The translations under genes were made by a program, and so were the position numbers. The notes under the pieces are model-generated. The model saw nothing but the letters and a program-made list of their open reading frames with translations. It was not told the origin of the DNA and ran no database searches. From contig NZ_OCNH01000001.1 of NCBI RefSeq assembly GCF_900230225.1, forward strand, positions 2,294,001 through 2,358,000: DNA of 64,000 bases. Reading direction: 5' to 3'. Positions within the stretch are counted from its first letter, which is position 1; every line of letters starts with the position of its first letter. Below, in pieces: positions 9,472 through 18,780 of the stretch. Source of the stretch: Spirosoma fluviale. GTDB taxonomy: Bacteria > Bacteroidota > Bacteroidia > Cytophagales > Spirosomataceae.

Positions 9472-10491
9472 GGTAATTATAAAAATTTAAAAAGAGTGAA
9501 GGTATAATTGTGTTTGTAACTCAAGAAATAATCTATATTCCTTATCAGGCGTACTATCAACCACTAAACCGTTAACCAATAAGGAATTTTTATTAAGGCC
9601 GATGCAACCATTAACCGTACCAAGTCTATGAAAACTGAGAGTAAATCAAAGCAGTAAACTAGGCCTGTAGATTTAATTATCAAATAAACATATTTACCGA
9701 AAATGAATGAAATTTGATCCACAATTCAGGAGATTAAATAATTAATAATGAGATTATTACCTGAATTTATGAATCAAAACTAGATAGGTATTTTTTTAAA
9801 ATCAAATCGTATAAGTGATCTTTTTTTGGTACTTCACTCCTATTTTTACCAAACCTTTTTTGTATAAAATTGTCTCTCTGCCTCTCCCGAATTATTTATT
9901 CAAGTTCCTAATTGATTTATACAAAGCCACTAAAACCATTTAATCATTTTGCCGGTAAATTGGACTTTTTCTTCAACCGGAACACCAAAAAAAATAGCAA
10001 TAATTTCTTCCCGAATGTGTTGCTTATTTAGCTAGTGGTGGTTGTAGTTATGAACATTCCTTATATAAATATTGCTCATGAAGGAAATCGGGCTTTTCCC
10101 GTAAACCTATACCCTGGTCAACATCAGTGCAACCCCGATGTTGACCAGAGGTATACGCGATACCGACTCTGTATGGATTCAGGCACGCAGATTGAAGTCT
10201 GGGGTTTACGTAACTCATAATACAACCCTGCATTCATGCATCAGAAAGGCCATTATCTTCCGTAAACAGCTAATGAGTCATACCTGCGACCAGAGCAGCA
10301 CTGGTTTGCGTTTATCCGTGATGGAGTGCGTATATTTAGAAGGTAATTTCCTTTTATTATATGGATTAACTTCTTGACCAGATAATGAAGCGTATCCGTT
10401 GACAAAACAAGATCACCTCGTCCGTAACCCGCAGTAAACCAGTTGATACCAGTTGCAATGAGTGAAAGTGAAGTTTTAGAACGGATTGCTT
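9472..10491. other. 1-kb AT-rich intergenic region between two divergent surface-protein genes
   Basis: No reading frame here looks like protein on either strand. It must contain the promoters of both the curlin-repeat gene (leftward) and the adhesin gene (rightward). From 9472 to 10030 it is strongly AT-rich with T- and A-runs (for example near 9790 and 9830). The part 10098-10210 holds a strong nested dyad described separately. The length is unusual for this window, where most gaps are below 300 bases, and suggests extended regulatory DNA or an unrecognised RNA. Confidence 0.5.
10098..10210. ncRNA. Candidate structured RNA element (nested inverted repeats)
   Basis: A strong stem pairs 10108-10125 with 10137-10155 (18 bp with one bulged base; core TGGTCAACATC/GATGTTGACCA) around an 11-base loop. 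Immediately outside, CGTAAACC (10100-10107) can pair with GGTTTACG (10203-10210), stacking directly on the first stem, and a small CAGA/TCTG hairpin (10188-10201) lies inside. Together these make a plausible three-way junction. Its strand, and whether it is a leader element of the adhesin gene about 280 bases downstream or a free RNA, cannot be told from the sequence. An ordinary terminator is unlikely because no gene ends here. Confidence 0.3.
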
Positions 10492-12876
10492 ATGCGCACA
10501 TCTACCTTAAGACGACTAGTTCTGTTTCTGATTTTAGGAGTACCGTTGGTAGCCAGGGGTACTCATCAGGTTGGTGGGCATATTGAGATGAAAGCCGTGG
10601 GCAACACTGCCGGGCAGTATCGGATTACCGTCATCAATTACCTCGAAGATGGCACGCGCGGGGCGGCCAATCAATCTACTTCAGGGATATTAGGTATCTT
10701 CCGAAAGCGGGACAATGCGCTGATGACAACTTTCATCGTCCGGCAAACAGGTTCCCGCGTTCCCGTCGTTTATGCCAATGGATTTTGCGCAGCCCAACGC
10801 AACCTCAAGTTCATTGTCTTAACTTATGAAGCGGATATTCAACTCTCGCCCGGAAACTATAGCGACCCGGAGGGATATTATATGTCCTATCAGACTCGAA
10901 ACCGAAATGTGGGCATTAACAACATAAGCATACCCGATCAAACGGGATTTACCTTTTATCTGGAGTTTCCGGCTATCCAGCAGAATAATCAGTTGTTTGG
11001 CAACTCCTCCCCGCATTTTGGGCCTATCAATGGAGAATATATCTGTTTAGGCGATGCATTCTCCTTTCCTTTTGGCGGTACCGATCCGGATGGCGACGAG
11101 TTGCGCTACTCCATGATTACTCCCCTTAACCAAAAGGGAGCCATCGGCCAGAACGGGACAACCAATCCGGTTTCGGCAGGCCCCTACCCCGATGTAAACT
11201 GGCTTTCAGGCTATGACGCCGACAATGCGATTCCGGGTAGCCCAAGCCTGCGGGTCGACGCTAAAACCGGCGAATTGTCTGTAACGGCAACTCAGCTGGG
11301 TCTGTTTGTCTTTGCCGTTAAGGTTGAGGAGTACAGAAATGGTGTAAAAATCGGAGAAGTACGGCGTGACTTTCAGCTTCTGGTGATCGACTGCCCGCCC
11401 CAAACAACACCCGACCCGGCTGTTCAGGTAAAAAATCGACCTAAACAAGCCGTAACAACCATTTGCCAGGGTGACTCGGCTGTATTGGTAGCCGCCCTGG
11501 ATCCAAACTGGAATTACCAGTGGCGGAAGGACGACATTAATATTGCGGGGGCCGTTAATTCAACCTTAGCTGTTCGGGAATCGGGTCAGTATAGCGTTGT
11601 GGTTTCTCAAAAAGCCGTTTGCAGCAAAGTGGGAAATTCAGATGTAATCAAAGTTGATGTGATCGGGAGTGATGCCCGAGTTTCGGCAACGGGGCATTTA
11701 TGCGCCACAACTGGTTCCATAAAATTGGTGGCAACGGGTGTTACTGACGTTACCTACCAATGGTACAAAGACAATCAGTCCCTAACTGGTCAGATAACAG
11801 ATTCGCTTCGAGCCACGGAGGCCGGTAAGTACTGGGCCGTTCTTACGTATCGTACCTTAGGCTGCAAAGCACGGACCGATACGGCCGTTCTAGACCGCTC
11901 CCCCGCTGTATTGGCAACCATAACTTCCTCATCCGGCTTCAACCGAATTTGCCCGGATAATTCACTTCCCCTCATTGGCAGCGGTGGCTTATTGTACCGC
12001 TGGCAGAAGGATGGAAAACCGATTAGCAATAACGAGTCGTCGCAAATGGTTGCCAGTAGCCCAGGCACATTTGTGGTCACGGCTACGGATATATACGGGT
12101 GCGAAGGCACATCTGATCCGGTAACGATCACCGGCGTTGCGCCGGTTGTAGTTACGCTGGACTCTATTCCGGGGGTTTGCGGCCCTAACAATCCGGCTTA
12201 CTCCCTAACGGGCAACCCGCCGGGTGGCGATTTTGGCGGGACTGGTATTGACACCAATGCCTTCAGCCCCGAGCAGGCGGGCGTGGGCAATCATACCATA
12301 ACGTACACAGTGAAACCAGCGCCCGAATGCGCCGGAACGGCAGCTACCCGGATTGCCGTTGTGGCCCCTATCCCAACCATTCAGCTGATCGACTCACTAA
12401 CGACCTACCGAGGCAATACCTTTTCACTAAACCCCGTGTACACCGGCGATCCCGTTCAGTTCCAGTGGACATCATCTACGTATCTGGATAACCCGACTGC
12501 CGCTAACCCAACGATCACGGATATTGCTGACGACGTCACGTACACGATCGATGTAAAAAACAGCACCGGCTGTGAGGTAAAAGACACAATTCATATTAGG
12601 GTTTTTGCCCGCGCCTGGGTACCCGACGCCTTCTCACCCAATGGTGATGGTCAAAATGACATTCTGGAACTACCCGGCATCGCAGCTTTTCCCGATGCAG
12701 TTTTTACCCTGTTCAACCGTTGGGGCGAGGTCGTTTATTCGTCAAAGAAAGGGTACACGAATCCGTTTGATGGAACGCTTAACGGAACCGCACTACCAAC
12801 GGGGGTTTATGGGTACACCTTGTATACAGCCCCCGGGAAACCCGTCATAAATGGCCGGATCATGCTTGTTCGCTAA
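10492..12876 (+). CDS. Large secreted adhesin with gliding-motility-type C-terminal sorting domain
   Basis: 794 residues from the ATG at 10492 (a TTG two codons upstream is the only alternative). Signal peptide about 1-20 (LFLILGVPLVARG) followed by the HQVGGHIEMK start typical of such Cytophagales proteins. A cadherin/calcium-type motif FGGTDPDGDELRY lies near residue 205. Several Ig/PKD-like modules follow, two with the near-identical frame YQWRKDDxNIxGAxxS / YQWYKDNQSLTGQxTDS. The last 85 residues (WVPDAFSPNGDGQND ... VYGYTLYT ... GRIMLVR) are the type B sorting domain used by the type IX secretion system, so the product is probably exported by T9SS and surface-attached or released. It is transcribed away from the curlin-repeat gene. 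Ligand unknown. Confidence 0.88.
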   Translation: MRTSTLRRLVLFLILGVPLVARGTHQVGGHIEMKAVGNTAGQYRITVINYLEDGTRGAANQSTSGILGIFRKRDNALMTTFIVRQTGSRVPVVYANGFCAAQRNLKFIVLTYEADIQLSPGNYSDPEGYYMSYQTRNRNVGINNISIPDQTGFTFYLEFPAIQQNNQLFGNSSPHFGPINGEYICLGDAFSFPFGGTDPDGDELRYSMITPLNQKGAIGQNGTTNPVSAGPYPDVNWLSGYDADNAIPGSPSLRVDAKTGELSVTATQLGLFVFAVKVEEYRNGVKIGEVRRDFQLLVIDCPPQTTPDPAVQVKNRPKQAVTTICQGDSAVLVAALDPNWNYQWRKDDINIAGAVNSTLAVRESGQYSVVVSQKAVCSKVGNSDVIKVDVIGSDARVSATGHLCATTGSIKLVATGVTDVTYQWYKDNQSLTGQITDSLRATEAGKYWAVLTYRTLGCKARTDTAVLDRSPAVLATITSSSGFNRICPDNSLPLIGSGGLLYRWQKDGKPISNNESSQMVASSPGTFVVTATDIYGCEGTSDPVTITGVAPVVVTLDSIPGVCGPNNPAYSLTGNPPGGDFGGTGIDTNAFSPEQAGVGNHTITYTVKPAPECAGTAATRIAVVAPIPTIQLIDSLTTYRGNTFSLNPVYTGDPVQFQWTSSTYLDNPTAANPTITDIADDVTYTIDVKNSTGCEVKDTIHIRVFARAWVPDAFSPNGDGQNDILELPGIAAFPDAVFTLFNRWGEVVYSSKKGYTNPFDGTLNGTALPTGVYGYTLYTAPGKPVINGRIMLVR

Positions 12877-12900
12877 CCGAACGCCTGGACAACCACAAAA

Positions 12901-12933
12901 AAATCCGGTACACGTTGAACGCCTACCGGATTT
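12901..12933. terminator. Bidirectional terminator
   Basis: AAATCCGGTA (12901-12910) pairs perfectly with TACCGGATTT (12924-12933), preceded by an A-run, between the convergent adhesin and YceI genes. Confidence 0.7.
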
Positions 12934-12967
12934 AGAAACAAACTACCCGAATGGTATAGCCCGTAAA

Positions 12968-13516
12968 TTACGCTTGCTTTGTTAATTGGACATTCAGAAC
13001 CAGCTTAACATCGTCGCTGACAACAACGCCACCCGCTTCGGTAACGCCATCCCATGTCAGACCAAACTCTTTACGCTTGATGGTACCGGCAGCTTCAAAA
13101 CCGGCTTTGGTTTGTCCGTAAAAATCAACCATCTGTCCGCCATGTTCAACTTTCAGGGTAACCGGTTTCGTAACGCCGTGAATGGTTAAATCGCCAGTCA
13201 GTGAATAGGTGTCATCACCCGTTTTGGTCATGGAGGTCGATACGAACGTCAGTTTTGGAAACTGCTCAGCATCGAAGAATTCAGCTGATTTCAGGTGACC
13301 GTCGCGTTGCTCCTGACCCGTGCTAATGCTGTTTATGTCGGCCGAAAAAGAGATTTTAGCATCTGCAAAATCATCCCCTATAGTTTCTACCTGTCCTTCG
13401 TATTGGCCAAACGAACCTGTTACGGTCGAAATAACCAGGTGTTTAACTTTAAATTGAATATCGGAGTGGGTTGGGTCGATAGACCAGGTAGTAGCGGTTG
13501 CGGTTTGTGTTTCCAT
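12968..13516 (-). CDS. YceI family lipid-binding-type protein
   Basis: 182 residues covering one YceI domain (lipocalin-like beta barrel that binds isoprenoid chains in characterised members). Diagnostic stretches are WSIDPTHSDIQFKVKHL near the N terminus, TGSFGQYEG, SISTGQEQRDGHLKSAEFFD and LTGDLTIHGVTKPVTL. There is no signal peptide (METQTATATTW), so unlike E. coli YceI this one is predicted to be cytoplasmic, which is common in Bacteroidota. Monocistronic. Physiological role unknown; in other bacteria YceI proteins respond to stress or to quinone/isoprenoid metabolism. Confidence 0.9.
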   Translation of the reverse strand: METQTATATTWSIDPTHSDIQFKVKHLVISTVTGSFGQYEGQVETIGDDFADAKISFSADINSISTGQEQRDGHLKSAEFFDAEQFPKLTFVSTSMTKTGDDTYSLTGDLTIHGVTKPVTLKVEHGGQMVDFYGQTKAGFEAAGTIKRKEFGLTWDGVTEAGGVVVSDDVKLVLNVQLTKQA

Positions 13517-13630
13517 TGTTTGAGTCGTTTAATTACGTGTAAAAGTATTTGATGTATATACATTTAATTTTTACGATTTGTTTCATATAGTTTAAATTTT
13601 CTTCATCTTTTTTCAAAGGGCCTATTTTTT

Positions 13631-13687
13631 CAACCAGCGAGCCGCAACGTGCACTGAGGTCGATTGCACCTTGCGGCTCGCTGGTTG
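13631..13687. terminator. 17-bp perfect inverted repeat with inner stem
   Basis: 13631-13647 (CAACCAGCGAGCCGCAA) pairs perfectly with 13671-13687, and GTGCA/TGCAC inside the loop adds a further 5 bp. A T-run follows the right arm on the plus strand only. It lies downstream of the M20 peptidase stop and upstream of the yceI start, so it could terminate the former or influence the latter. Confidence 0.55.
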
Positions 13688-13694
13688 ACTTTTT

Positions 13695-13732
13695 AAGCGT
13701 GGTATTAGGTTGAAGACCCTGATACCACGCTT
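13695..13732. terminator. 11-bp hairpin after the M20 peptidase gene
   Basis: AAGCGTGGTAT (13695-13705) pairs with ATACCACGCTT (13722-13732), 17 bases beyond the stop codon of the minus-strand peptidase gene; probable transcript end. Confidence 0.6.
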
Positions 13733-13748
13733 ATGAGGATTATTCACG

Positions 13749-15275
13749 CTATTTAATCAGCATGATGGATGCCATAATTTCGATGCCTTCCCAAAGGTAC
13801 TGGACTTTTACGTTCTCGTTTTCGGCATGTTGGTTGTTGTCGTAATTAACCACCGGCACCGATACCACATTGGCTTTCAGCACTTTTTCGAACATGTACA
13901 GCGGCAAACTTCCCCCCGACGATGGAGACAAAACAATGGGTTCCGGGCTAACTGCCTGAACAGCCGCCACAACGCCCTGGGCGACGGGTAAATCCATTGG
14001 TGTCCGCTGGGCATTGTAGCCGTGACCGGTCGTAATCTTGATTAGCTTCGGAAATTGCTGCCGTTCGGCATCGGTCGGTTCGTGATCCAGTACGTGGTAT
14101 CCCTGCGCCCGGATATGATCGATCACCCGCCCAACTTGCCGGGTTACCTCGTTGCCACGAACGAGCCGTAGATCGAGGACAGCTTCGGCTTTCGTTGGAA
14201 TGATGTTGCCCGCCATGGCCCCTACGTTCGCACTTTGCATCCCGTTAATATTTAACGTCGGGCGCATGAGCAATTCCACGAACGACGTTCCATTTCCGTC
14301 GGGTTGGGCAATGCCCAGTTCTTTCTTTAGAGCCGCTTCCATATTGGGTACTTTGGCCATGGCATCCCGTTCGCTGGCCGTTAACGGCACCACATCGTCG
14401 TAAAATCCTTTGATGACAACGTGGTCGTTGTCGTCTTTCATGCTGGCCAGCAACTTCACCATCCGCATGGCCGGATTGGGTGCCCAGTTGCCGTAATTGC
14501 CACTGTGCAACGGGCGTTTAGGGCCGTATAGCGTCAGGTGCATATTCACATCGCCCCGAACACCAAACTGCACCACGGGCTTACCCGACACATGGCGTGG
14601 ACCATCGGCAATAATCCAGAGATCGCTGGCGAGTTTGTCGCGGTGTTTCTCGAAGATCTCGCCCAGATGCGTCGATCCCACTTCCTCCTCCCCTTCAAAA
14701 AAGAACTTCAGATTGGCCGTGATGGGTATGTTCGACTTTACCAGGGCATCGTAGGCGTTCAGGATGGTCATGACACCAGCCTTGTCATCGGCGCTGCCCC
14801 GGCCCGATAAGCGCCAGTTCGGGTCGATGGGATCGCCCGATTTATAGGTGGTCACAATCTTGCCCCCCTGCTCTACCGGGGCGGTGATAAAGACGGGTAC
14901 AAACGGTTGCAGGCCTTCGCCCCACTGCTTTGGGTTAACGGGCTGTCCGTCGTAATGGGCGTAAAACACCAGCGTCTTTTTCGCCCCCGGCACCCGAACC
15001 TCTCCGAATACGGCGGGCGTCGAACCGAGTGTCGGACCATCGAGGAGCGTCCCCGAAATGCCCCGTTTCTTCATCATCTGAAGAATAAACGCTGCGTTTT
15101 TGCGGATGTTAACCGAGTCGGCGGAGACATTGGGAATGGCCAGAAACTCGCGGTATTCATCCATCAGGGCAGTTTCCTGCGCCTGCCGATATTGCCGAAC
15201 CCGCTGCTGCGGTGTTTGGGCGTAAACGCTTACCGGCAGAAAAATCAATAAAAGTAAACTGGTTTTAATGGACAT
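13749..15275 (-). CDS. Exported M20 family metallopeptidase (dipeptidase-like)
   Basis: 508 residues with a signal peptide ending at about residue 19 (LIFLPVSVYAQ). M20 dizinc site: His107 and catalytic Asp109 in YAHYDGQP, bridging Asp163 in GRGSADDKAG, catalytic Glu196-Glu197 in FEGEEEVGS, Asp224 in IIADGPR and His483 near the C terminus. The dimerisation lid domain lies at about 240-370. M20 enzymes of this size cleave dipeptides or deacylate amino acids in the periplasm. The start codon lies two bases after the stop codon of the serine hydrolase gene, so the two are translationally coupled; together they probably recycle peptides or D-amino-acid-containing material. Confidence 0.92.
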   Translation of the reverse strand: MSIKTSLLLLIFLPVSVYAQTPQQRVRQYRQAQETALMDEYREFLAIPNVSADSVNIRKNAAFILQMMKKRGISGTLLDGPTLGSTPAVFGEVRVPGAKKTLVFYAHYDGQPVNPKQWGEGLQPFVPVFITAPVEQGGKIVTTYKSGDPIDPNWRLSGRGSADDKAGVMTILNAYDALVKSNIPITANLKFFFEGEEEVGSTHLGEIFEKHRDKLASDLWIIADGPRHVSGKPVVQFGVRGDVNMHLTLYGPKRPLHSGNYGNWAPNPAMRMVKLLASMKDDNDHVVIKGFYDDVVPLTASERDAMAKVPNMEAALKKELGIAQPDGNGTSFVELLMRPTLNINGMQSANVGAMAGNIIPTKAEAVLDLRLVRGNEVTRQVGRVIDHIRAQGYHVLDHEPTDAERQQFPKLIKITTGHGYNAQRTPMDLPVAQGVVAAVQAVSPEPIVLSPSSGGSLPLYMFEKVLKANVVSVPVVNYDNNQHAENENVKVQYLWEGIEIMASIMLIK

Positions 15276-15277
15276 AA

Positions 15278-16825
15278 TTAATGATCTGGGTGATGGGTTG
15301 TTAAATCAGCCTTTGTAAATTCCAGGCCAAACGCTTTGACTGTAGCGGATTTCCCCTGGGTATTCAGCACAAAACTGACGGGGTCTTTCCCGTACCAGAA
15401 TTGGTCATACACCAACCGAAAAGTATCGTAATGCCAGTGATCTATGAATCCGGTCATGATTTCGTTGATGGAGACATAGAGTTTGCCCTGCCGCAAGGTC
15501 ACATCCACCTTGCCATAAACGGGGCTGACGTAGGAACCGACATAAGCCGCTAAGGGCAACGATGGGTTGGTGTTCAGCACCCGCGTACTATCTGCTTTAC
15601 GCTCGCCCAGTTTGGCCTTCTGTTTAAAGCCACCGTATAATTTCTGAAAATCTGTACTCCAGTCGTGGTCCAGCCCCAGAGCAAACTCATCGAAAGCCCG
15701 GAACATCAGCGCGTGGCGCAGTTCGGCATGATCGAGGTTTCCCTGCACATAGACGGCCAGTTTCTGGTCGGGCAGCTGGCCGTGGATGGCAATCATACCG
15801 GTCAGGCTTCCGGTGTGAAAATTGATGCGATGCCCCCGGTAATCCTGCTGAAACCAGCCGAGCCCGTAGGTTTTCCAGACGGGTTTGGTGAGCAATTGGG
15901 TCGGGTAGAACTCGGCGTCGGTCACGAAGGTCTGGGGTTTGAACAACTCGGCCCAGGTGGCTGGTTTCAGGAGCGTTTTACCCTGATACCGTCCTGAGTC
16001 GAGCATACACTGCATCCATGCCGTCACATCGTCGGGACAGGTCCAGACCGATCCGGCTGGTCCAACGACATCAACCAGACCTTCTTCCAGCTTGCTATCG
16101 ACCAGCCGAACGGTGTCATTTACCTCCACGTGCGGTTTAGCGCGGTTGGCATCCGTCACCTCGCCAAACAGCGCCTTTGTCCGGCGCATGTTGAGCGGCT
16201 CGAAAATACGGGTACGGATAAACTTATCCCACGACATGCCACTCACTTTTTCCAGCACTTTTCCCGCTGCCAGATACATAATATTCTGGTAAATAAACCC
16301 CGCCCGTAGCGAATAGGACGGTTTTACGTACCGCATCCGGCGCAGGATTTCGTCGCTCGGTATTTTCATGGCTGCCCAGAACACATCGGCATTGCCCACG
16401 CCGGTATTGTGGATCAGCAGATCGCGGACCCGCAACTCCCGCGTTACGGCGGGGTCATACAGCTGAAAATCGGGCAGGTAGTCGGTTACGGGATCATCCC
16501 AGTTTAGTTTGCCCTCATCGACCATCATTCCCAGACAGGCCGCCGTCATGGCTTTGGTTGTCGATGCCATGGCAAAGAGCGTTTGCGAATCGACAGGCTC
16601 GGGTTTACCACTTACCCGAACGCCGTAGCCTTTCTTCAGAAGAACTTTACCGTCTTTTACGACCGTAACCGTCAGGCCGGGCACTTTCCAGTCGCGCACC
16701 GCCTGTTGAATATAGGCATCGTAGCGGGCCACCGGGTCAGGGGTTGCTTTCTTCGATTGAGCCACCACCGGCGATGCCGCCCAACAACCAACAATCAGTG
16801 TAAGAACAAGTAGATTATTTTTCAT
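15278..16825 (-). CDS. Serine hydrolase, beta-lactamase/DD-peptidase fold, with DUF3471-type tail
   Basis: 515 residues; signal peptide about 1-23 (VLTLIVGCWAASPVVAQ). Class C beta-lactamase-like fold with catalytic Ser88 and Lys91 in MASTTKAM, Tyr179-Gln-Asn181 in IYQNIMY, and HTGSLTGM as the third motif. The last 100 residues form a beta-barrel of the DUF3471 type (YVGSYVSPVYGKVDVTLRQGKLYVSI) commonly attached to these enzymes. Family members are D-aminopeptidases, esterases or penicillin-binding-like proteins rather than true beta-lactamases, so no resistance role should be assumed. First gene of a two-gene operon with the M20 peptidase. Confidence 0.9.
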   Translation of the reverse strand: MKNNLLVLTLIVGCWAASPVVAQSKKATPDPVARYDAYIQQAVRDWKVPGLTVTVVKDGKVLLKKGYGVRVSGKPEPVDSQTLFAMASTTKAMTAACLGMMVDEGKLNWDDPVTDYLPDFQLYDPAVTRELRVRDLLIHNTGVGNADVFWAAMKIPSDEILRRMRYVKPSYSLRAGFIYQNIMYLAAGKVLEKVSGMSWDKFIRTRIFEPLNMRRTKALFGEVTDANRAKPHVEVNDTVRLVDSKLEEGLVDVVGPAGSVWTCPDDVTAWMQCMLDSGRYQGKTLLKPATWAELFKPQTFVTDAEFYPTQLLTKPVWKTYGLGWFQQDYRGHRINFHTGSLTGMIAIHGQLPDQKLAVYVQGNLDHAELRHALMFRAFDEFALGLDHDWSTDFQKLYGGFKQKAKLGERKADSTRVLNTNPSLPLAAYVGSYVSPVYGKVDVTLRQGKLYVSINEIMTGFIDHWHYDTFRLVYDQFWYGKDPVSFVLNTQGKSATVKAFGLEFTKADLTTHHPDH

Positions 16826-16925
16826 CTTAGGCTATTTACCTCTCCAAGATAGCGCATTATTGCCTTTCAATGCGTCAAAAGACATTTTTTTAGCTATTCA
16901 GCCCAAATCATCCGGGCTTATGAAG

Positions 16926-16933
16926 TAGATTTG
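16926..16933 (+). promoter_or_regulatory. Candidate -7 box (TAnnTTTG) of the M28 peptidase gene
   Basis: TAGATTTG matches the Bacteroidota -7 consensus and lies 33 bases before the chosen ATG. I see no good -33 TTTG at the usual spacing, so this is only suggestive. Confidence 0.35.
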
Positions 16934-16965
16934 TTTTGACCCAGTCATCAACATATAATAAATCA

Positions 16966-18477
16966 ATGATTAACCTTACTTTGAAAAAGATGCGATTCAT
17001 TCCTGCCGCCCTGCTGGCCTTTTCGGTACTGGTCGGCCAGAGTCCCGGTTATGGACAACCCAAGGCGAGTGCCGCCAAGTCAGCGAATGCGCTGTCGGCC
17101 ATTAAAGAGAGCGATATCAAACGCGATCTGTTCGCTCTGGCAGGGGATCATTTCCGGGGGCGTGAAGGCGGTTCGCTCGACGAGCTGAAAGCATCCGTCT
17201 GGATTGCCGACCAACTCCGCGCTATGGGCCTGCAACCCGCTGGCGATGACGGCACGTTCTTCCAGTTTTTTCATATCCAGCGTACCCGCATCACGGAAAC
17301 CAGCCGCCTGAATATCGGTTCGCATCAACTCGTTCACGGTCAGGATGCGTTTATTCTGGCACCAGCCATAGCCTCAGTCGACGCCCCCCTGGTATTCATT
17401 GGCAAAGGAACACCCGACGATCTGGCGAAGGTCGATATTAAAGGCAAAGCCGTCGCGCTGGAGTTTTCGGGCACCGGCCCGGCCGACATCAGCTATCGCC
17501 GGTATCTCTTTGGCACCATGAGCCGCCGGGCCTCGGAGCTGGTAAAGGCGGGGGCGCTGGCCGTCGTTTGGGTCTCGGATACGCCCGCTCAATCCTATTT
17601 TGAACGTTGGACAACCAGCCTGGAACGGGGCCGCTACGATTTGCCGGGCGGTGCCAACACGCGGATATTTTCGCAGGCTCCCACGGTTTGGCTTCCTTCC
17701 AGTGCGCTGGAATGGGTAAAACAACCCGGACAACAGTTTACGAACGTGGTAAATGTGGAAAGCTTCAACTACCCATCGGTCAATATTGTCGCTAAAGTGC
17801 CGGGAACAGATCCTAAGCTTAAAGATGAGTACGTTTTGTTCAGCACTCACCAGGACCACGATGGCGTTCGTCGGGCGGTAGCTGGTGACTCGATCTGGAA
17901 CGGGGCCGACGACAATGCCAGCGGTTGTGTTGCCACGATGGCGATTGGCCGGGCCTTTGCCCAGAAACCCGGCAAGCGGTCGGCCCTGATCGTCTTTCAC
18001 GGAGCCGAAGAGCGCGGTCTGCTGGGTTCACGTTATTATGTAGAGCACCCAACGGTACCCAAAGGGTCTATTGTGGCGGTCCTGAATGCCGAGATGATTG
18101 GCCGCAACGCCCCCGACAGCGCGGCCATTCTGGGGCAGCAGCCTCCTCACCGCAACTCGACCGATCTGGTCAATGCCGCGCTGGCCGTAAACCAGACGGA
18201 AGCGCACTTTAAACTCGACACGTTGTGGGACAAACCGGAACACCCGGAAGGCTGGTATTTCCGGTCTGACCACCTCCCCTACGCTCGTGCCAACGTACCG
18301 GCCATTGCCTTCACCACCCTGCTCCACCCCGACTACCACACGCCAAAAGACGAACCTGACCGTATCAACACCGCCAAGGTAACCCGCATTGCGAAGTGGA
18401 TTTACCTGACGGGCTGGAATGTAGCGAACCGTCCGGACCGGGTGCGGGTTGATCCGGGCTTTAAGCTGGAACGATAG
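16966..18477 (+). CDS. Secreted M28 family aminopeptidase with PA domain
   Basis: 503 residues from the ATG at 16966; the open frame reaches back to a TTG at 16936 but the hydrophobic signal segment (RFIPAALLAFSVLVGQSPGYG) follows this ATG. Residues about 130-270 form the protease-associated insert. The M28 dizinc site is visible: His295 in STHQDHDG, bridging Asp315 in GADDNASG, catalytic Glu348-Glu349 in HGAEERGLLGS, Glu376 in NAEMIGR (Asp in most relatives) and His458 in HPDYHTP. Predicted to remove N-terminal residues from peptides outside the cytoplasm. Divergent from the serine hydrolase/M20 operon, so a 140-base region carries both promoters; all three enzymes probably serve peptide use. 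Confidence 0.92.
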   Translation: MINLTLKKMRFIPAALLAFSVLVGQSPGYGQPKASAAKSANALSAIKESDIKRDLFALAGDHFRGREGGSLDELKASVWIADQLRAMGLQPAGDDGTFFQFFHIQRTRITETSRLNIGSHQLVHGQDAFILAPAIASVDAPLVFIGKGTPDDLAKVDIKGKAVALEFSGTGPADISYRRYLFGTMSRRASELVKAGALAVVWVSDTPAQSYFERWTTSLERGRYDLPGGANTRIFSQAPTVWLPSSALEWVKQPGQQFTNVVNVESFNYPSVNIVAKVPGTDPKLKDEYVLFSTHQDHDGVRRAVAGDSIWNGADDNASGCVATMAIGRAFAQKPGKRSALIVFHGAEERGLLGSRYYVEHPTVPKGSIVAVLNAEMIGRNAPDSAAILGQQPPHRNSTDLVNAALAVNQTEAHFKLDTLWDKPEHPEGWYFRSDHLPYARANVPAIAFTTLLHPDYHTPKDEPDRINTAKVTRIAKWIYLTGWNVANRPDRVRVDPGFKLER

Positions 18478-18780
18478 TAGAGCTATTCAAAGCACCAAAG
18501 AATAAATAGAACCACAGAGGCCCCGCCACAGCGGGGCCTCTGTGGTTCTGGTAGTAATAAGAGGTGTTCACCCAGGCCGGATTGGGGTTGATTCCCCCGT
18601 TTTGTAGCTATTCTCTTTCATTTGGAATGATGTTTGCCTGTGATTCACGCAGAGCAAGTTAGCTGAAAGATGTGACTGACGATTTTGCAGATAAAAGGCT
18701 GACTTTATCCGGGCGACCTGATCGCATAATATGGGTTAAGCATACCTTGGTCTTGCCCCTCGACTAGACAAACGATACAC
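18478..18780. other. Intergenic region with one strong hairpin
   Basis: 303 bases. It contains the hairpin at 18508-18549 and, near 18743, TACCTTGG, a near match to the TAnnTTTG -7 box, about 30 bases before the thioredoxin-fold gene. Nothing else is recognised. Confidence 0.5.
18508..18549. terminator. 19-bp perfect hairpin with 4-base loop
   Basis: 18508-18526 (AGAACCACAGAGGCCCCGC) and 18531-18549 are exact reverse complements. It lies 30 bases after the M28 peptidase stop. The arm contains ACCACAGAGG, a word related to the CACAGAG repeats seen at 60281-60320. Confidence 0.75.

Noticed and set aside
10035-10377. Overlapping short open frames on both strands in the gap before the adhesin gene
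   Set aside because: They overlap the strong dyad at 10108-10155, have no recognisable similarity and no credible start; the dyad itself explains the open frames on both strands.
15278-16825. Beta-lactamase resistance gene
   Set aside because: The STTK and YQN motifs and the DUF3471-like tail fit the broad serine-hydrolase group of housekeeping enzymes, not class C resistance enzymes.
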